A DNA stretch of 64,000 nucleotides from Streptomyces griseus (GCF_900460065.1 NZ_UAVD01000033.1:1-64000), one strand, 5' to 3'. Shown: positions 1 to 8,584, counted from the first letter of the stretch. A program made the numbers and translations. Notes: a model not told the origin generated them from the sequence alone.

Positions 1-1779
1 AACGGCTCGTACACCGTGCGGACCGTGATCGCGGCCGACGCCAACGAACTCCCGGTCAAACGCGAGAACAACACCTCCACCCAGGCACTCTTCGTCGGCC
101 GCGGCGCCAACATGCCGTACGACATGTACGAGGCGGAGGACGGCACGGCCGGCGGCGCCGCGAAGACCGTCGGCCCGAACCGGACGATCGGCGACGTCGC
201 GGGCGAGGCCTCGGGCCGCAAGGCCGTCACCCTCGACCGGACCGGCGACTACGTCGAGTTCACCACCCGGGCGGCCACCAACACTCTGGTCACCCGGTTC
301 TCCATCCCCGACGCCCCGGGCGGCGGCGGCATCGACTCCACCCTGAACGTCTACGTGGACGGAGTCTTCCTCAAGGCGATCGACCTCACGTCCAAGTACG
401 CCTGGCTGTACGGGAACGAGGCCGCTCCCGGCAACTCCCCGGGCTCCGGGGCGCCCCGTCACATCTACGACGAGGCGAACACGATGCTGGGCAGGACCGT
501 TCCGGCGGGATCGAAGATCCGGCTCCAGAAGGACAGCGCCAACACCACCACGTACGCGATCGACTTCATCAACCTGGAGCAGGTCGCACCGGTCGCCAAC
601 CCGAACCCCGCCACGTACACGGTGCCGGCCGGGTTCACCCACCAGGACGTCCAGAACGCCCTGGACAAGGTCCGGATGGACACCACGGGCACCCTTGTGG
701 GCGTCTACCTCCCGGCGGGGCAGTACACCACGGCCAGTAAGTTCCAGGTCTACGGCAAGGCCGTCAAGGTGGTCGGCGCGGGGCCCTGGTACACCCGCTT
801 CAACGCCCCCTCCACCCAGGACAACACCGACGTCGGCTTCCGGGCCGAGGCCAGTGCCAAGGGGTCCTCGTTCGCGAACTTCGCGTACTTCGGCAACTAC
901 ACGTCCCGGATCGACGGCCCCGGCAAGGTGTTCGACTTCTCCAATGTGTCGGACATCGTCATCGACAACATCTGGAACGAGCACATGGTCTGCCTCTACT
1001 GGGGCGCCAACACCGACAGCGTCACCATCAAGAACTCCCGGATCCGCAACATGTTCGCCGACGGCGTCAACATGACCAACGGGTCCACCGACAACCTGGT
1101 GACCAACAACGAGGCTCGGGCCACCGGCGACGACAGCTTCGCCCTCTTCTCGGCGATCGACGCCGGGGGAGCGGACATGAAGAACAACGTCTACGAGAAC
1201 CTGACCTCGATCCTCACCTGGCGCGCGGCGGGCGTCGCCGTCTACGGCGGTTACGACAACACCTTCCGCAACATCCACATCGCCGACACCCTGGTGTACT
1301 CCGGGATCACGGTCAGTTCGCTGGACTTCGGCTATCCGATGAACGGCTTCGGGACCGGACCGACGAGGATCGAGAACGTCTCGATCGTGCGCGCGGGCGG
1401 TCATTTCTGGGGATCGCAGACCTTCCCCGGCATCTGGCTGTTCTCGGCGTCCAAGGTGTTCCAGGGCATCCGGATCAACAACGTGGACATCGTCGACCCC
1501 ACCTACAGCGGGATCATGTTCCAGACGAACTACGTCGGCGGACAGCCTCAGTTCCCCATCAAGGACACCGTGCTGACCGACGTCTCCATCTCGGGTGCGC
1601 GCAAGAGCGGTGACGCCTTCGACGCCAAGTCCGGGTTCGGGCTGTGGGCCAACGAGATGCCGGAGGCCGGGCAGGGCCCGGCCGTCGGCGAGGTGACCTT
1701 CAACGGCCTGAAGCTCAGCGACAACGCCCAGGACATCAGGAACACCACCTCCACCTTCAAGATCATCAACAACCCGTAG
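1..1779 (+). CDS. GH87-type alpha-1,3-glucanase (mycodextranase), 5' end missing
   Basis: The reading frame is open from base 1, so the start and secretion signal lie outside the window; 592 codons are visible. The first ~35 residues look like the end of a CARDB/Ig-like module. Residues of roughly 45-200 resemble a CBM6/35 carbohydrate-binding module, and the rest is an Asn-rich right-handed beta-helix. Counting from the GTG at 16, Asp349 (ADGVN) and Asp372-Asp373 (GDDS) are spaced 23 and 24 residues apart, as I recall for the catalytic Asp triad of GH87 alpha-1,3-glucanases. The enzyme would hydrolyse fungal or dental-plaque alpha-1,3-glucan outside the cell. A LacI regulator lies downstream in the same direction beyond a terminator. 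Another beta-helix polysaccharidase family is possible but less likely. Confidence 0.8.
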   Translation, partial: NGSYTVRTVIAADANELPVKRENNTSTQALFVGRGANMPYDMYEAEDGTAGGAAKTVGPNRTIGDVAGEASGRKAVTLDRTGDYVEFTTRAATNTLVTRFSIPDAPGGGGIDSTLNVYVDGVFLKAIDLTSKYAWLYGNEAAPGNSPGSGAPRHIYDEANTMLGRTVPAGSKIRLQKDSANTTTYAIDFINLEQVAPVANPNPATYTVPAGFTHQDVQNALDKVRMDTTGTLVGVYLPAGQYTTASKFQVYGKAVKVVGAGPWYTRFNAPSTQDNTDVGFRAEASAKGSSFANFAYFGNYTSRIDGPGKVFDFSNVSDIVIDNIWNEHMVCLYWGANTDSVTIKNSRIRNMFADGVNMTNGSTDNLVTNNEARATGDDSFALFSAIDAGGADMKNNVYENLTSILTWRAAGVAVYGGYDNTFRNIHIADTLVYSGITVSSLDFGYPMNGFGTGPTRIENVSIVRAGGHFWGSQTFPGIWLFSASKVFQGIRINNVDIVDPTYSGIMFQTNYVGGQPQFPIKDTVLTDVSISGARKSGDAFDAKSGFGLWANEMPEAGQGPAVGEVTFNGLKLSDNAQDIRNTTSTFKIINNP

Positions 1780-1809
1780 CCCGCAGGAGGGGCCGCGGAC
1801 ACCGGCGCG

Positions 1810-1840
1810 GGGGTGCTTCCCGATGACAGGGAAGCGCCCC
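1810..1840 (+). terminator. intrinsic-type terminator after the glucanase gene
   Basis: A 12-bp stem (GGGGTGCTTCCC pairing with GGGAAGCGCCCC, one G-T wobble) encloses a 7-nt loop, 30 bp after the stop codon. There is no clear T-tract, as is common in Streptomyces. Confidence 0.65.
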
Positions 1841-1904
1841 TGCGCGCATGCAATCCTTGCGTTGATAAGTCAATAGTTTGCGCTGCTTACGCTAGTCTTG
1901 CGGC

Positions 1905-2912
1905 ATGACGCGACGACTTGCACAGGTTGCCAAGAAGGTTGGGGTCAGCGAGGCCACGGTGAGCCGGGTGCTCAACGGCAAGCCCGGGGTGTCCCGGACC
2001 ACCCGGCAGTCCGTGCTGACCGCCCTGGACGTCCTCGGCTACGAGCGGCCCACCCAACTGCGGGGCGAGCGCGCCCGGCTCGTCGGCCTCGTCCTGCCCG
2101 AACTGCAGAACCCGATCTTCCCCGCGTTCGCCGAGGTGATCGGCGGCGCCCTCGCCCAGCAGGGGCTCACCCCCGTGCTGTGCACCCAGACCAAGGGCGG
2201 AGTCTCCGAAGCGGACTACGTGGACCTCCTGCTCCAGCAGCAGGTCTCCGGGGTGGTCTTCGCCGGCGGGCTGTTCGCCCAGGCCGACGAGGCCCATGAG
2301 CACTACCACCGGCTCGCCGAGCGCCGCATCCCCGTCGTGCTCATCAACGCCCCCATAGAAGGGCTGGACTTCCCCTGCGTCTCCTGCGACGACGCCGTCG
2401 CGATCGAGCGCGCCTGGCGCCACCTGGCCTCCCTCGGCCACGAGCGCATCGGCGTGGTGATGGGCCCCTCCGACCACGTACCCTCCCGCCGCAAGCTCGC
2501 GGCAGCCCGGTCCGTCGCGGCGGCCACCGGCGGGGAGCTGACCGAGGAGAACGTCGAGCGCTCGATGTTCTCCCTGGAGGGCGGGCAGGCCGCGGCCTCC
2601 CGGCTGCTGGAGCGCGGCGTCACCGGCATCATCTGCGCCAGCGACCCCCTGGCGCTCGGCGCGGTGCGGGCGGCCCGCAGGCGCGGCCTCGGGGTGCCGT
2701 CGGACATCTCGGTCGTCGGCTACGACGACTCGGCGTTCATGAACTGCACCGAACCCCCGCTCACCACGATCCGCCAGCCCATCGAGGCCATGGGCCGGGC
2801 CGCCGTCGAACTGCTCTGCGCGGGCATCCAGGGCGGGTCGGTCCCTCCGGACGAGCTGCTGTTCGAGCCGGAGCTGGTGGTCCGCGGCTCCACCGCGAAG
2901 GCGCCCCGCTGA
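1905..2912 (+). CDS. LacI/GalR-family transcriptional regulator
   Basis: The 335-residue protein has the family's standard length. The N-terminal LacI helix-turn-helix (residues ~5-50) includes the hinge-helix region around VLNGKPGVS, followed by a periplasmic-binding-protein-like sugar domain (residues ~60-330). It would repress carbohydrate genes and release DNA on binding a sugar. No Shine-Dalgarno sequence precedes the ATG; a TAGTCT -10-like element 7 bp upstream suggests a leaderless transcript. A short dyad (TTGA-TAAG-TCAA, 1862-1873) just upstream could be an autoregulatory operator. The position after an alpha-glucanase gene suggests control of alpha-glucan use, but the effector cannot be read from sequence. 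Confidence 0.9.
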   Translation: MTRRLAQVAKKVGVSEATVSRVLNGKPGVSRTTRQSVLTALDVLGYERPTQLRGERARLVGLVLPELQNPIFPAFAEVIGGALAQQGLTPVLCTQTKGGVSEADYVDLLLQQQVSGVVFAGGLFAQADEAHEHYHRLAERRIPVVLINAPIEGLDFPCVSCDDAVAIERAWRHLASLGHERIGVVMGPSDHVPSRRKLAAARSVAAATGGELTEENVERSMFSLEGGQAAASRLLERGVTGIICASDPLALGAVRAARRRGLGVPSDISVVGYDDSAFMNCTEPPLTTIRQPIEAMGRAAVELLCAGIQGGSVPPDELLFEPELVVRGSTAKAPR

Positions 2913-2956
2913 CGCCGCGGATCGCGGCGCCGTCGCGGCTGCGGCACAGTGGGCAC

Positions 2957-3274
2957 ATGGACGACCTCAACGCACTCGCCGAGGAACACCTGACCGCCGC
3001 CCGCGCCTCCGCGCACGGCCGCAGCGCCCACCTCCTGCTCCAGCAGCCCCCCTTGCGGCAGACGGTGATCGCCCTCACCGAGGGCACGGCGCTCGACGAG
3101 CACAACGCGCCGCCCGCCGCCTCGCTCCTCGTCCTGCGCGGCAGCGTCCGCCTCACCGCCGCCTCCGGGGACGCCGAGCTGCCGTCCGGGACCCTGCACC
3201 CGATCCCGCGGGAACGGCACGGACTGCTGGCGCTCCAGGACGCCGTGGTCCTGCTCACCGCCGTCAACGACTGA
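2957..3274 (+). CDS. small cupin-domain protein
   Basis: This 105-residue protein is a single predicted beta-barrel of the cupin type. A conserved-looking block around LVLRGSVRLTA is followed by a turn and a proline-rich second strand set (residues ~45-100). The metal-binding histidines of classical cupins are poorly kept; only scattered His residues are visible. Such stand-alone cupins often bind small ligands or act as isomerase-like proteins, but no substrate can be assigned. It starts 45 bp after the LacI gene in the same direction and may be cotranscribed with it. Confidence 0.7.
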   Translation: MDDLNALAEEHLTAARASAHGRSAHLLLQQPPLRQTVIALTEGTALDEHNAPPAASLLVLRGSVRLTAASGDAELPSGTLHPIPRERHGLLALQDAVVLLTAVND

Positions 3275-3420
3275 CCCGCCGGAGCGTGCGGGACTTGCCG
3301 GCCGGGTAGGGGTGTGCTTCCGCCGCGACGTGGCAGGAGAGGATCGAGCGGAGTCGGCGCGTCCGGAGACGGACAGGTCACGCCGCCCACCGCGTCCGCC
3401 CACGTCCCCGGAGTACCAGC

Positions 3421-4350
3421 TTGCCCACCCAGACCGCGTCCGCCGCGGACAGCACCGCCCCCGCCGCCCTGCCCCGCCGCTGGGGCGCCGCCCTGCGGCG
3501 TACTCCGGTCTCGCTGTGGAACGACGACATCACCGACTGGGCCGCCGCCCTGACCTACTACGCCATCCTCGCGCTGCTCCCGGCGCTCCTGGTCACCGTC
3601 TCCGTGATCGGACTGGCCAACCCCGACGCGACCGGCGCGCTCATCGCCGACATCACCGCGTTCGCCCCGGCCGAGTCCGGTGACGCGCTGCGCAGGCCGC
3701 TGGAGGCGGCCACCGAACAGCGCTCCGCCGTCTGGCTGCTCGTCGCCACCGGGTCCGTGAGCGCCGTGTGGTCCGCGTGCAGCTACCTCGCGGTCTTCCG
3801 CCGGGCGATGCACGCCATGCACGGAGTCCGGGACACCCGCCCGCCCCTGCGACAGGCCCACATCATCGTCGTCTCCGCGATCGGCCTGCTCCTCCTCCTG
3901 ATGACCAGCGCCTTCGCCATCGTCATGACCGGCCCGCTGGCCCGCTGGCTGGGCCGCCGCGTCGGCCTGCCGCACGAGGGGGAGACCCTGTGGGCGGCGC
4001 TGAAGTGGCCGCTGCTGGTCCTCCTCGTGGCCTGCCTGATCATGGTCCTCTTCAGCACCGGCCCCCGCTCCGCGCGCGGTGTCCGCCGGGGCTTGCCCGG
4101 CGGGGTCCTCGCCGCGTTCTGCTGGCTCACCGCGTCGGCGCTGTTCGCCCTCTACGCGACCCAGGTCGGCAGCTACAGCAGGCTGTACGGATCGCTCGCC
4201 GGGCTCGTCGTCTTCCTCATCTGGGTCTGGTTCGCCAATCTCTCGCTGCTCGCCGGCGCCCAGTTCAACGTGGAGCTGCGGCGGCCCGAGCCGGAGCGGG
4301 CGGCCGGCGCCGAGCGCGAGGAGCCCGTCACGGACGCAGAACGATCCTGA
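3421..4350 (+). CDS. YihY/BrkB-family inner-membrane protein
   Basis: The 309-residue protein shows the family signature ALTYYAILALLPALL in the first membrane segment and about six hydrophobic segments (~residues 35-60, 95-115, 150-180, 195-215, 230-250, 260-285). It ends in a charged cytoplasmic tail. The family was once called ribonuclease BN but is now regarded as a membrane protein of uncertain transport or envelope function. The start is a TTG with GGAG about 8 bp upstream. The 3' end overlaps the convergent alcohol dehydrogenase gene by 23 bp. Confidence 0.85.
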   Translation: MPTQTASAADSTAPAALPRRWGAALRRTPVSLWNDDITDWAAALTYYAILALLPALLVTVSVIGLANPDATGALIADITAFAPAESGDALRRPLEAATEQRSAVWLLVATGSVSAVWSACSYLAVFRRAMHAMHGVRDTRPPLRQAHIIVVSAIGLLLLLMTSAFAIVMTGPLARWLGRRVGLPHEGETLWAALKWPLLVLLVACLIMVLFSTGPRSARGVRRGLPGGVLAAFCWLTASALFALYATQVGSYSRLYGSLAGLVVFLIWVWFANLSLLAGAQFNVELRRPEPERAAGAEREEPVTDAERS

Positions 4351-5338
4351 CCGGGTCGCCCTCCTTGGTCTCCATCCGGCGCACGGCCTCCGCCGCGTCC
4401 TCCAGGGGCAGGACGTCGCTGATCGACCGGGAGAAGTCCAGCCGGCCGCCCTCGGCGAGCCGGACGAGCTCCGGCACATGGTGGCCCTCCGAGCCGTAGT
4501 GGCCCAGGATCCGGTGCTGGAGGTAGCTGAACAGCGTGCCCCGGGCGACGGTCAGCGGCTGGTCGCTGAGCCCCACCAGCACCAGCCGTCCCTTCGGAGC
4601 CAGGGCCGTCAGCGCCTGCTCGTGGACCGGGGGGACTCCGGCGAAGTCGAACGCCGCCCGCAGGCCCACGCCTCCCGTGGCCCCGAGCACCTTCTCGCGG
4701 AACAGCGGATCGGCGGGGTCCAGCGCCAGATCGGCCCCGAACTCCAGGGCCCGCCGCCGGGCCGCCGGAGCGGGGTCCACCGCGACGACCGGGTGCGCGC
4801 CCACCGCCCGCAGCAACTGCACGGCGTGCGCGCCGAGCCCGCCCGCGCCCCAGACGCCCACGGCCTCCGCCGCCCGGACGTCGCCGGTGGCGGTCACCGC
4901 CGCCCAGGGGGTCGAAACCGCGTCCGGGATGATCGCCGCCTGCTCGAAGGGGAGGGTGTCGGGCAGGGCCACGAGGGTCGACGCGGTGGCGAGGGCGTAC
5001 TCGGCCCAGCCGCCGTCGTAGTCGACGCCGCGGGTGTGCGTCCGGCCCCGGCGCTGCTCGCCCGCCTGGAGCACCACCCTGGCGCCGGGCGACCAGCCGG
5101 TGACGTCCGGACCCGGCTCCGCCACGGTCCCGGCCACCTCGTGGCCCAGGGTGACCGTGTCCCCCTCCAGGTGGAGCGGGCTCAGGGTGCCGTCGAGGAG
5201 GTGCACGTCGGAGAGGCAGACCCCCGCCGCCTCGACCTTCACCAGTACCTCGCCGGGACCCGGGACGGGCCTGACCACCTCCTCCACGGCGAGGGTGCGG
5301 CTGGGCAGGTGCAGACGCGCTGCGCGCATGCGTTCCAT
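4328..5338 (-). CDS. zinc-type alcohol dehydrogenase (MDR family) lacking the structural zinc site
   Basis: This 336-residue medium-chain dehydrogenase has an N-terminal GroES-like domain with the catalytic-zinc ligands in GVCLSD and GHEVAG, then a Rossmann fold with GVWGAGGLGAHAVQLL (residues ~165-185). It would oxidise or reduce an alcohol/aldehyde with NAD(P). The four-cysteine structural zinc lobe normally after residue ~90 is replaced by an Arg-rich loop without cysteines (LQAGEQRRGRTHTRG). AAGGA lies 7 bp before the ATG. The gene is divergent from a TetR gene across a 106-bp spacer with two matching operators, so it is the likely target of that regulator. Substrate is unknown. Confidence 0.85.
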   Translation of the reverse strand: MERMRAARLHLPSRTLAVEEVVRPVPGPGEVLVKVEAAGVCLSDVHLLDGTLSPLHLEGDTVTLGHEVAGTVAEPGPDVTGWSPGARVVLQAGEQRRGRTHTRGVDYDGGWAEYALATASTLVALPDTLPFEQAAIIPDAVSTPWAAVTATGDVRAAEAVGVWGAGGLGAHAVQLLRAVGAHPVVAVDPAPAARRRALEFGADLALDPADPLFREKVLGATGGVGLRAAFDFAGVPPVHEQALTALAPKGRLVLVGLSDQPLTVARGTLFSYLQHRILGHYGSEGHHVPELVRLAEGGRLDFSRSISDVLPLEDAAEAVRRMETKEGDPVRIVLRP

Positions 5339-5372
5339 GACGGGTCCTTACGGTTCGGATCGGCGGCCTATC

Positions 5373-5386
5373 GCAAGTCGCCTTGC
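5373..5386. promoter_or_regulatory. TetR operator, dehydrogenase-proximal copy
   Basis: The palindrome GCAAG-TCGC-CTTGC lies 35 bp upstream of the dehydrogenase start. It is repeated as 5417-5430, and the flanking bases make the two sites near-perfect inverted copies of each other (AAA or TTT on the spacer side, AT on the outer side). Confidence 0.75.
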
Positions 5387-5416
5387 TTTGAAACGTAAGC
5401 CCCGCCTGCCGGTAAA

Positions 5417-5430
5417 GCAAGTTGCCTTGC
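5417..5430. promoter_or_regulatory. TetR operator, regulator-proximal copy
   Basis: GCAAG-TTGC-CTTGC ends 14 bp before the regulator GTG and overlaps its probable promoter (TACGGT at 5433-5438). The centres of the two sites are 44 bp apart, about four helical turns, so dimers would sit on one DNA face. Confidence 0.75.
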
Positions 5431-5444
5431 GATACGGTTCGGGG

Positions 5445-6050
5445 GTGACCACCGACCAGAGCCCCGCGCCACTGCGCCGCCGGGGCGAACGCATGCGGCA
5501 GGCCGTGCTGGCCGCCACCGTCGACCTGCTCACGTCCGAAGGGCTCACCGGCACCACGGTCGCCGCGGTCGCCAGGGCGGCGGGGGTGCACGAGACCTCG
5601 GTGTACCGGCGGTGGAAGACCCGAGAGAACCTGCTGCTGGACGCCCTCGGCTCGCACGCCGACGAGGCGCTGCCCGAGCCCGACACGGGTGACGTGCGCC
5701 AGGACCTGACCCAGTTGATGTCGGCGGTCGCGGACTATCTCGCCTCTCCGCAGGGCGCGGCCCTGCTCCACCTCGGCGCCTCCCCCGACGCGGGGTCCGT
5801 CGAGGCGGCCCGCCTGCCGTACTGGGACGCCCGGCTGGAGCGGGGCGAGGACATCGTGCGACGCGGTGTCGAGCGCGGTGAACTGGCGCCGGACACCGAC
5901 GCCCGGCTGGTGGCGGAGACCCTGGCGGGACCGTTGTTCGCCCGGGTCCTGCTCACCGGCGCATCGCTCGACAGGGGGCTCGCGCGCCGGATCGTGGACC
6001 TGACGCTCGACGGCGCGCGCCCCCGCGACGGACGCGCCGCCACCGGCTGA
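5445..6050 (+). CDS. TetR/AcrR-family transcriptional regulator
   Basis: The 201-residue protein has a TetR helix-turn-helix at residues ~15-62 (LTGTTVAAVARAAGVHETS, VYRRWKTRENLLLDAL) and a C-terminal ligand-binding domain. The GTG at 5445 has no Shine-Dalgarno sequence; a TACGGT -10-like box 6 bp upstream suggests a leaderless mRNA. Its promoter and that of the divergent zinc dehydrogenase both overlap copies of the same 14-bp palindrome, so it probably represses itself and the dehydrogenase. The inducing ligand is unknown. Confidence 0.9.
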   Translation: MTTDQSPAPLRRRGERMRQAVLAATVDLLTSEGLTGTTVAAVARAAGVHETSVYRRWKTRENLLLDALGSHADEALPEPDTGDVRQDLTQLMSAVADYLASPQGAALLHLGASPDAGSVEAARLPYWDARLERGEDIVRRGVERGELAPDTDARLVAETLAGPLFARVLLTGASLDRGLARRIVDLTLDGARPRDGRAATG

Positions 6051-6069
6051 CGCACCCCGCGGGGCGTCA
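6048..6069. terminator. candidate bidirectional terminator
   Basis: TGACGC(A)CCCC pairs with GGGGCGTCA with one bulged A. The stem begins at the TetR stop codon and lies between two convergent genes. Confidence 0.45.
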
Positions 6070-6120
6070 CGGCCGCCCGGGAGCCTCCGGGGCGCCGGGG
6101 CGCGCCGAGCGACTGCGCGG

Positions 6121-6972
6121 TCAGCGCTTGTCGCGGTATCCGGCGACGATCGGCATGGTCTCGCGCAGCACCCGTACGCCGTCGTTGTCCGCGTCACCCA
6201 GCCGGTGCCCCTTCCAGGTCTCCGTCGCGCCGGAGAACCGGCTGATCCGCCGGCAGTGGTTCCCGCACGCGGAGCGGTACGCCATGATCGTGTAGTGATT
6301 GCCGTCCTCGGTGATCCAGCCGGTGTTGTACGGACGGTTGCGGCTCACGCTCATCGATCCGTCCGTGTTGCCCGCCAGCGTCGTGCGGTCGTGGGCGAGG
6401 CCCAGATTGTGGCCGATCTCGTGGCTCGCCGAGTCCAGGTCGATGCCGTCGACCTCGACGACCGCGTAGGCGTACTCGTCCGTGGACGCGTCGAGTTCGG
6501 GCGTGTAGTCCGCGGTGCCGCCGCCCCGCTCCTCCCGGTCCACGACGAGCGTCACCAGATCGGCGCCGTACCGCGCCCGCTGCTCGTGCACCTGGCGCCC
6601 GAGCCCCGCCGAGGCGTGGTCCTTGAGGGCGCTGTGCGCGGCGCGGAACTCCTCGGAGCCCTCGTAACCGGTGGCCGTGTACGGGTGGACGACGCGGATG
6701 ACGCCGCAGAGACCGCCCCCGGCCAGCGAGCGGTTCATCCGGGTGGCGATGCGCTGGGCCGACGAGGGCACCCGGTGCTCGCCGCCGACCCGCTTCGCGG
6801 CCTTGGGCGTGAAGACGGCCAGCACGTCGACCACGGGACAGGTCACCGCCCTGGCCGATTCCGCCACCGGACGGGCCGCGGCCCCGGCCGAGGCCGGGGC
6901 GTCCGCCGAGGCCGCGCAGAGCGACGCGCCGAGACCGACGGCCAGGGCTGCCTTCACAAGGGTCGCGCGCAT
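6121..6972 (-). CDS. secreted metzincin zinc metalloprotease (reprolysin-like)
   Basis: The 283-residue protein has a Sec-type signal peptide (residues 1-~30, Ala-rich, ending near ASAGAA). The metzincin zinc motif HEIGHNLGLAHD spans residues 184-195, with His184, His188 and His194 as ligands and Glu185 as general base. It is followed by a Met-turn (YTIMAY) as in M12-like peptidases. Two cysteines near the C-terminus (SACGNHC) probably form a disulfide. It is expected to act outside the cell as a small protease. There is no recognisable propeptide cysteine switch. It is transcribed alone, convergent with the TetR gene. Confidence 0.88.
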   Translation of the reverse strand: MRATLVKAALAVGLGASLCAASADAPASAGAAARPVAESARAVTCPVVDVLAVFTPKAAKRVGGEHRVPSSAQRIATRMNRSLAGGGLCGVIRVVHPYTATGYEGSEEFRAAHSALKDHASAGLGRQVHEQRARYGADLVTLVVDREERGGGTADYTPELDASTDEYAYAVVEVDGIDLDSASHEIGHNLGLAHDRTTLAGNTDGSMSVSRNRPYNTGWITEDGNHYTIMAYRSACGNHCRRISRFSGATETWKGHRLGDADNDGVRVLRETMPIVAGYRDKR

Positions 6973-7025
6973 GCGGAGTCGACTCCGTCCGGAAGGGGGG
7001 CCGGCCGGGGGCGCCGCCCGATGAC

Positions 7026-7038
7026 TGAGGGTCCCTCA
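7026..7038. promoter_or_regulatory. small palindrome in the metalloprotease promoter region
   Basis: TGAGGG-T-CCCTCA lies 54 bp upstream of the protease start and adjoins a minus-strand TAGAAAT -10-like box. It is placed to act as an operator, but no regulator is adjacent. Confidence 0.35.
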
Positions 7039-7138
7039 TTTCTAACACTCCGTGACGGCGGGCGCCCGTCGTGGCCGGAACCGGTTGACGGCCGTTTGTT
7101 CCCTGGCCGGAGGGGTGTGGCGGTGAGGAGGTGGGCAG

Positions 7139-7150
7139 GTACACGTGTAC
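7139..7150. promoter_or_regulatory. 12-bp perfect palindrome upstream of the binding-protein gene
   Basis: GTACACGTGTAC lies 50 bp upstream of the GTG at 7200. It is a candidate operator; no factor is assigned. Confidence 0.35.
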
Positions 7151-7199
7151 GAACTCGCACGAATGGAACGGCAGTCGGCGGCAGAGGGGCGTGTGTGAC

Positions 7200-8072
7200 G
7201 TGACGGAACAGAGCGAATGGCGGTTCTCCGACGACCGGGGTCAGCAGTCGACGGCGCCCCGGCCGCCCGGGCGGGTGCTGGCCTATGTCCAGGCCGGCGC
7301 CACCCTGTGGGACCTCGGGATCCGGCCGGTGGGGATCTTCGGTTCCGACCACGACGGACCGGACCCCGACACGGCGAAGACCGGGACCCTGCCGCTGGGC
7401 GAGGTCGCGTACGTCGGTGCGGGATCGGCCCTGGACGTCGAACGGCTGCTGAGCGCCGAACCGGATCTCGTGGTGGCGGTCAGCTACGGCGGCGGCCATG
7501 TCTACGGGCTGACCCCGGAGACCGCCAAGCCGCTGGAGGAGAGGGTCCCGGTCGTCGTCCTCGACGTCAGCCAGGCCCGTACGTTCGGTGAGATCGGCGA
7601 CCGGTTCGCCGAGCTGGCCCGCTCGCTCGGCGCCACGGCCCGGCCGGGGGCCGGCCAGGAGCTGGACGCCGCCCGGGAGCGGCTGCGCTCCGTGGTGGCC
7701 GCCACCTCCGCCGACGCGCCCCGGGTGCTCGCCCTCTCCCCGGCGGGCCCGGACCAGGCGCATGTCGCGCGCCCCGGGATGTGGCCGGAACTGCGCGTGC
7801 TCACCGAACTGGGCGTCCGGGTCGTGGCACCGGCCGAGGGCCCGGGGGCGAACTGGTCGACGCAGAACCGCTCCGACACCTTCGCGCTGCGCCCCGAGGT
7901 GATCCTGACCGACATCCGCGCCCACGCGGCCCCGCTGGAGGAGCTGCGGGGGAGCGGGACGGCTCCGGTCCCGGTCGTCCCGTGGAACCCCGAGCCCCTC
8001 TACGGGCCCCGCGACCACGCCCGGTTCCTGGGCCTGGTCGCGGACGCCCTGGAGGCGGCGCGGGCGAGCTGA
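7200..8072 (+). CDS. periplasmic-binding-protein-like protein (Fe/B12 type) without signal peptide
   Basis: The 290-residue protein has the fold of class III substrate-binding proteins for iron-siderophores or cobalamin. The two lobes are visible from conserved blocks DLGIRPVGIFG, VERLLSAEPDLVVAV and RPEVILTDIRAH. The family is normally exported as a lipoprotein, but here no signal peptide or lipobox cysteine occurs; the protein begins with a hydrophilic segment. No permease or ATPase gene adjoins it. It may be a cytosolic ligand-binding protein derived from an importer component. The GTG at 7200 is chosen because GAGGGG lies 11 bp upstream; a GTG at 7191 is also in frame. Confidence 0.75.
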   Translation: MTEQSEWRFSDDRGQQSTAPRPPGRVLAYVQAGATLWDLGIRPVGIFGSDHDGPDPDTAKTGTLPLGEVAYVGAGSALDVERLLSAEPDLVVAVSYGGGHVYGLTPETAKPLEERVPVVVLDVSQARTFGEIGDRFAELARSLGATARPGAGQELDAARERLRSVVAATSADAPRVLALSPAGPDQAHVARPGMWPELRVLTELGVRVVAPAEGPGANWSTQNRSDTFALRPEVILTDIRAHAAPLEELRGSGTAPVPVVPWNPEPLYGPRDHARFLGLVADALEAARAS

Positions 8073-8117
8073 GCCCGGAGCGCCGGCGCCGGGCGCGGGC
8101 GCGACCGCGGGGCGTGG

Positions 8118-8543
8118 TCAGGGCGCGGGGGCGAGGCCGTCGGCGACCAGGCCGGCGAGCACCGCCTCGCCCAGCGCCTGGACGGCGGAGGCCGGGCGGA
8201 CCATCACGGTGAACTCCTTGATCCGGCCGTCGTCGTCGAGGTGCAGGAGGTCGATGCCGTGGATCTCCCGGCCGCCGACCGTCGCCCGGAAGAGCAGGAC
8301 CGCCGACGGGGCCTCGGTCCCGTCGGCGGTCGTCTGCGAGGCGCCCGCGAACTCCCCGACGTAACGGAAGTCCTCGAAGGTGCGCAGCAGGACCCCGAAA
8401 AGGCCCAGCACCATCGGCCTGCCCTCGAACGGGGTGAACTTCACCGGGCTGTAGAGCCGGATGTCCTCGGTGAACAGATCGTCCAGGGCGTCGAGGTCGC
8501 GACGGTCGACGGCGGCGCGGAAACGGTCCACTGCGGTGGTCAT
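8118..8543 (-). CDS. SnoaL-like/NTF2-fold protein
   Basis: The 141-residue protein has the pattern of the NTF2/SnoaL superfamily (DRFRAAVDRRDLDALDDLFTED near the N-terminus, then strands ending in IDLLHLDDDGRIKEFTVMVRP). Members are small alpha+beta cone enzymes or binding proteins; the reaction is not predictable. The ATG at 8543 is preceded by AGGAGGA at ideal spacing, so longer frames upstream are not used. It is divergent from a PadR gene across a large perfect palindrome and is probably its target. Confidence 0.8.
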   Translation of the reverse strand: MTTAVDRFRAAVDRRDLDALDDLFTEDIRLYSPVKFTPFEGRPMVLGLFGVLLRTFEDFRYVGEFAGASQTTADGTEAPSAVLLFRATVGGREIHGIDLLHLDDDGRIKEFTVMVRPASAVQALGEAVLAGLVADGLAPAP

Positions 8544-8584
8544 GGGTCCTCCTTGATGAGGCGTGTCCTCGCCGAGAAGCACGC

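Noticed and set aside
4173..6197. A 674-residue minus-strand reading frame
   Set aside because: It is the shadow of the zinc dehydrogenase and TetR genes in another frame; the translation is Arg/Gly/Pro-rich with no family resemblance. Many similar long frames occur in this G+C-rich DNA.
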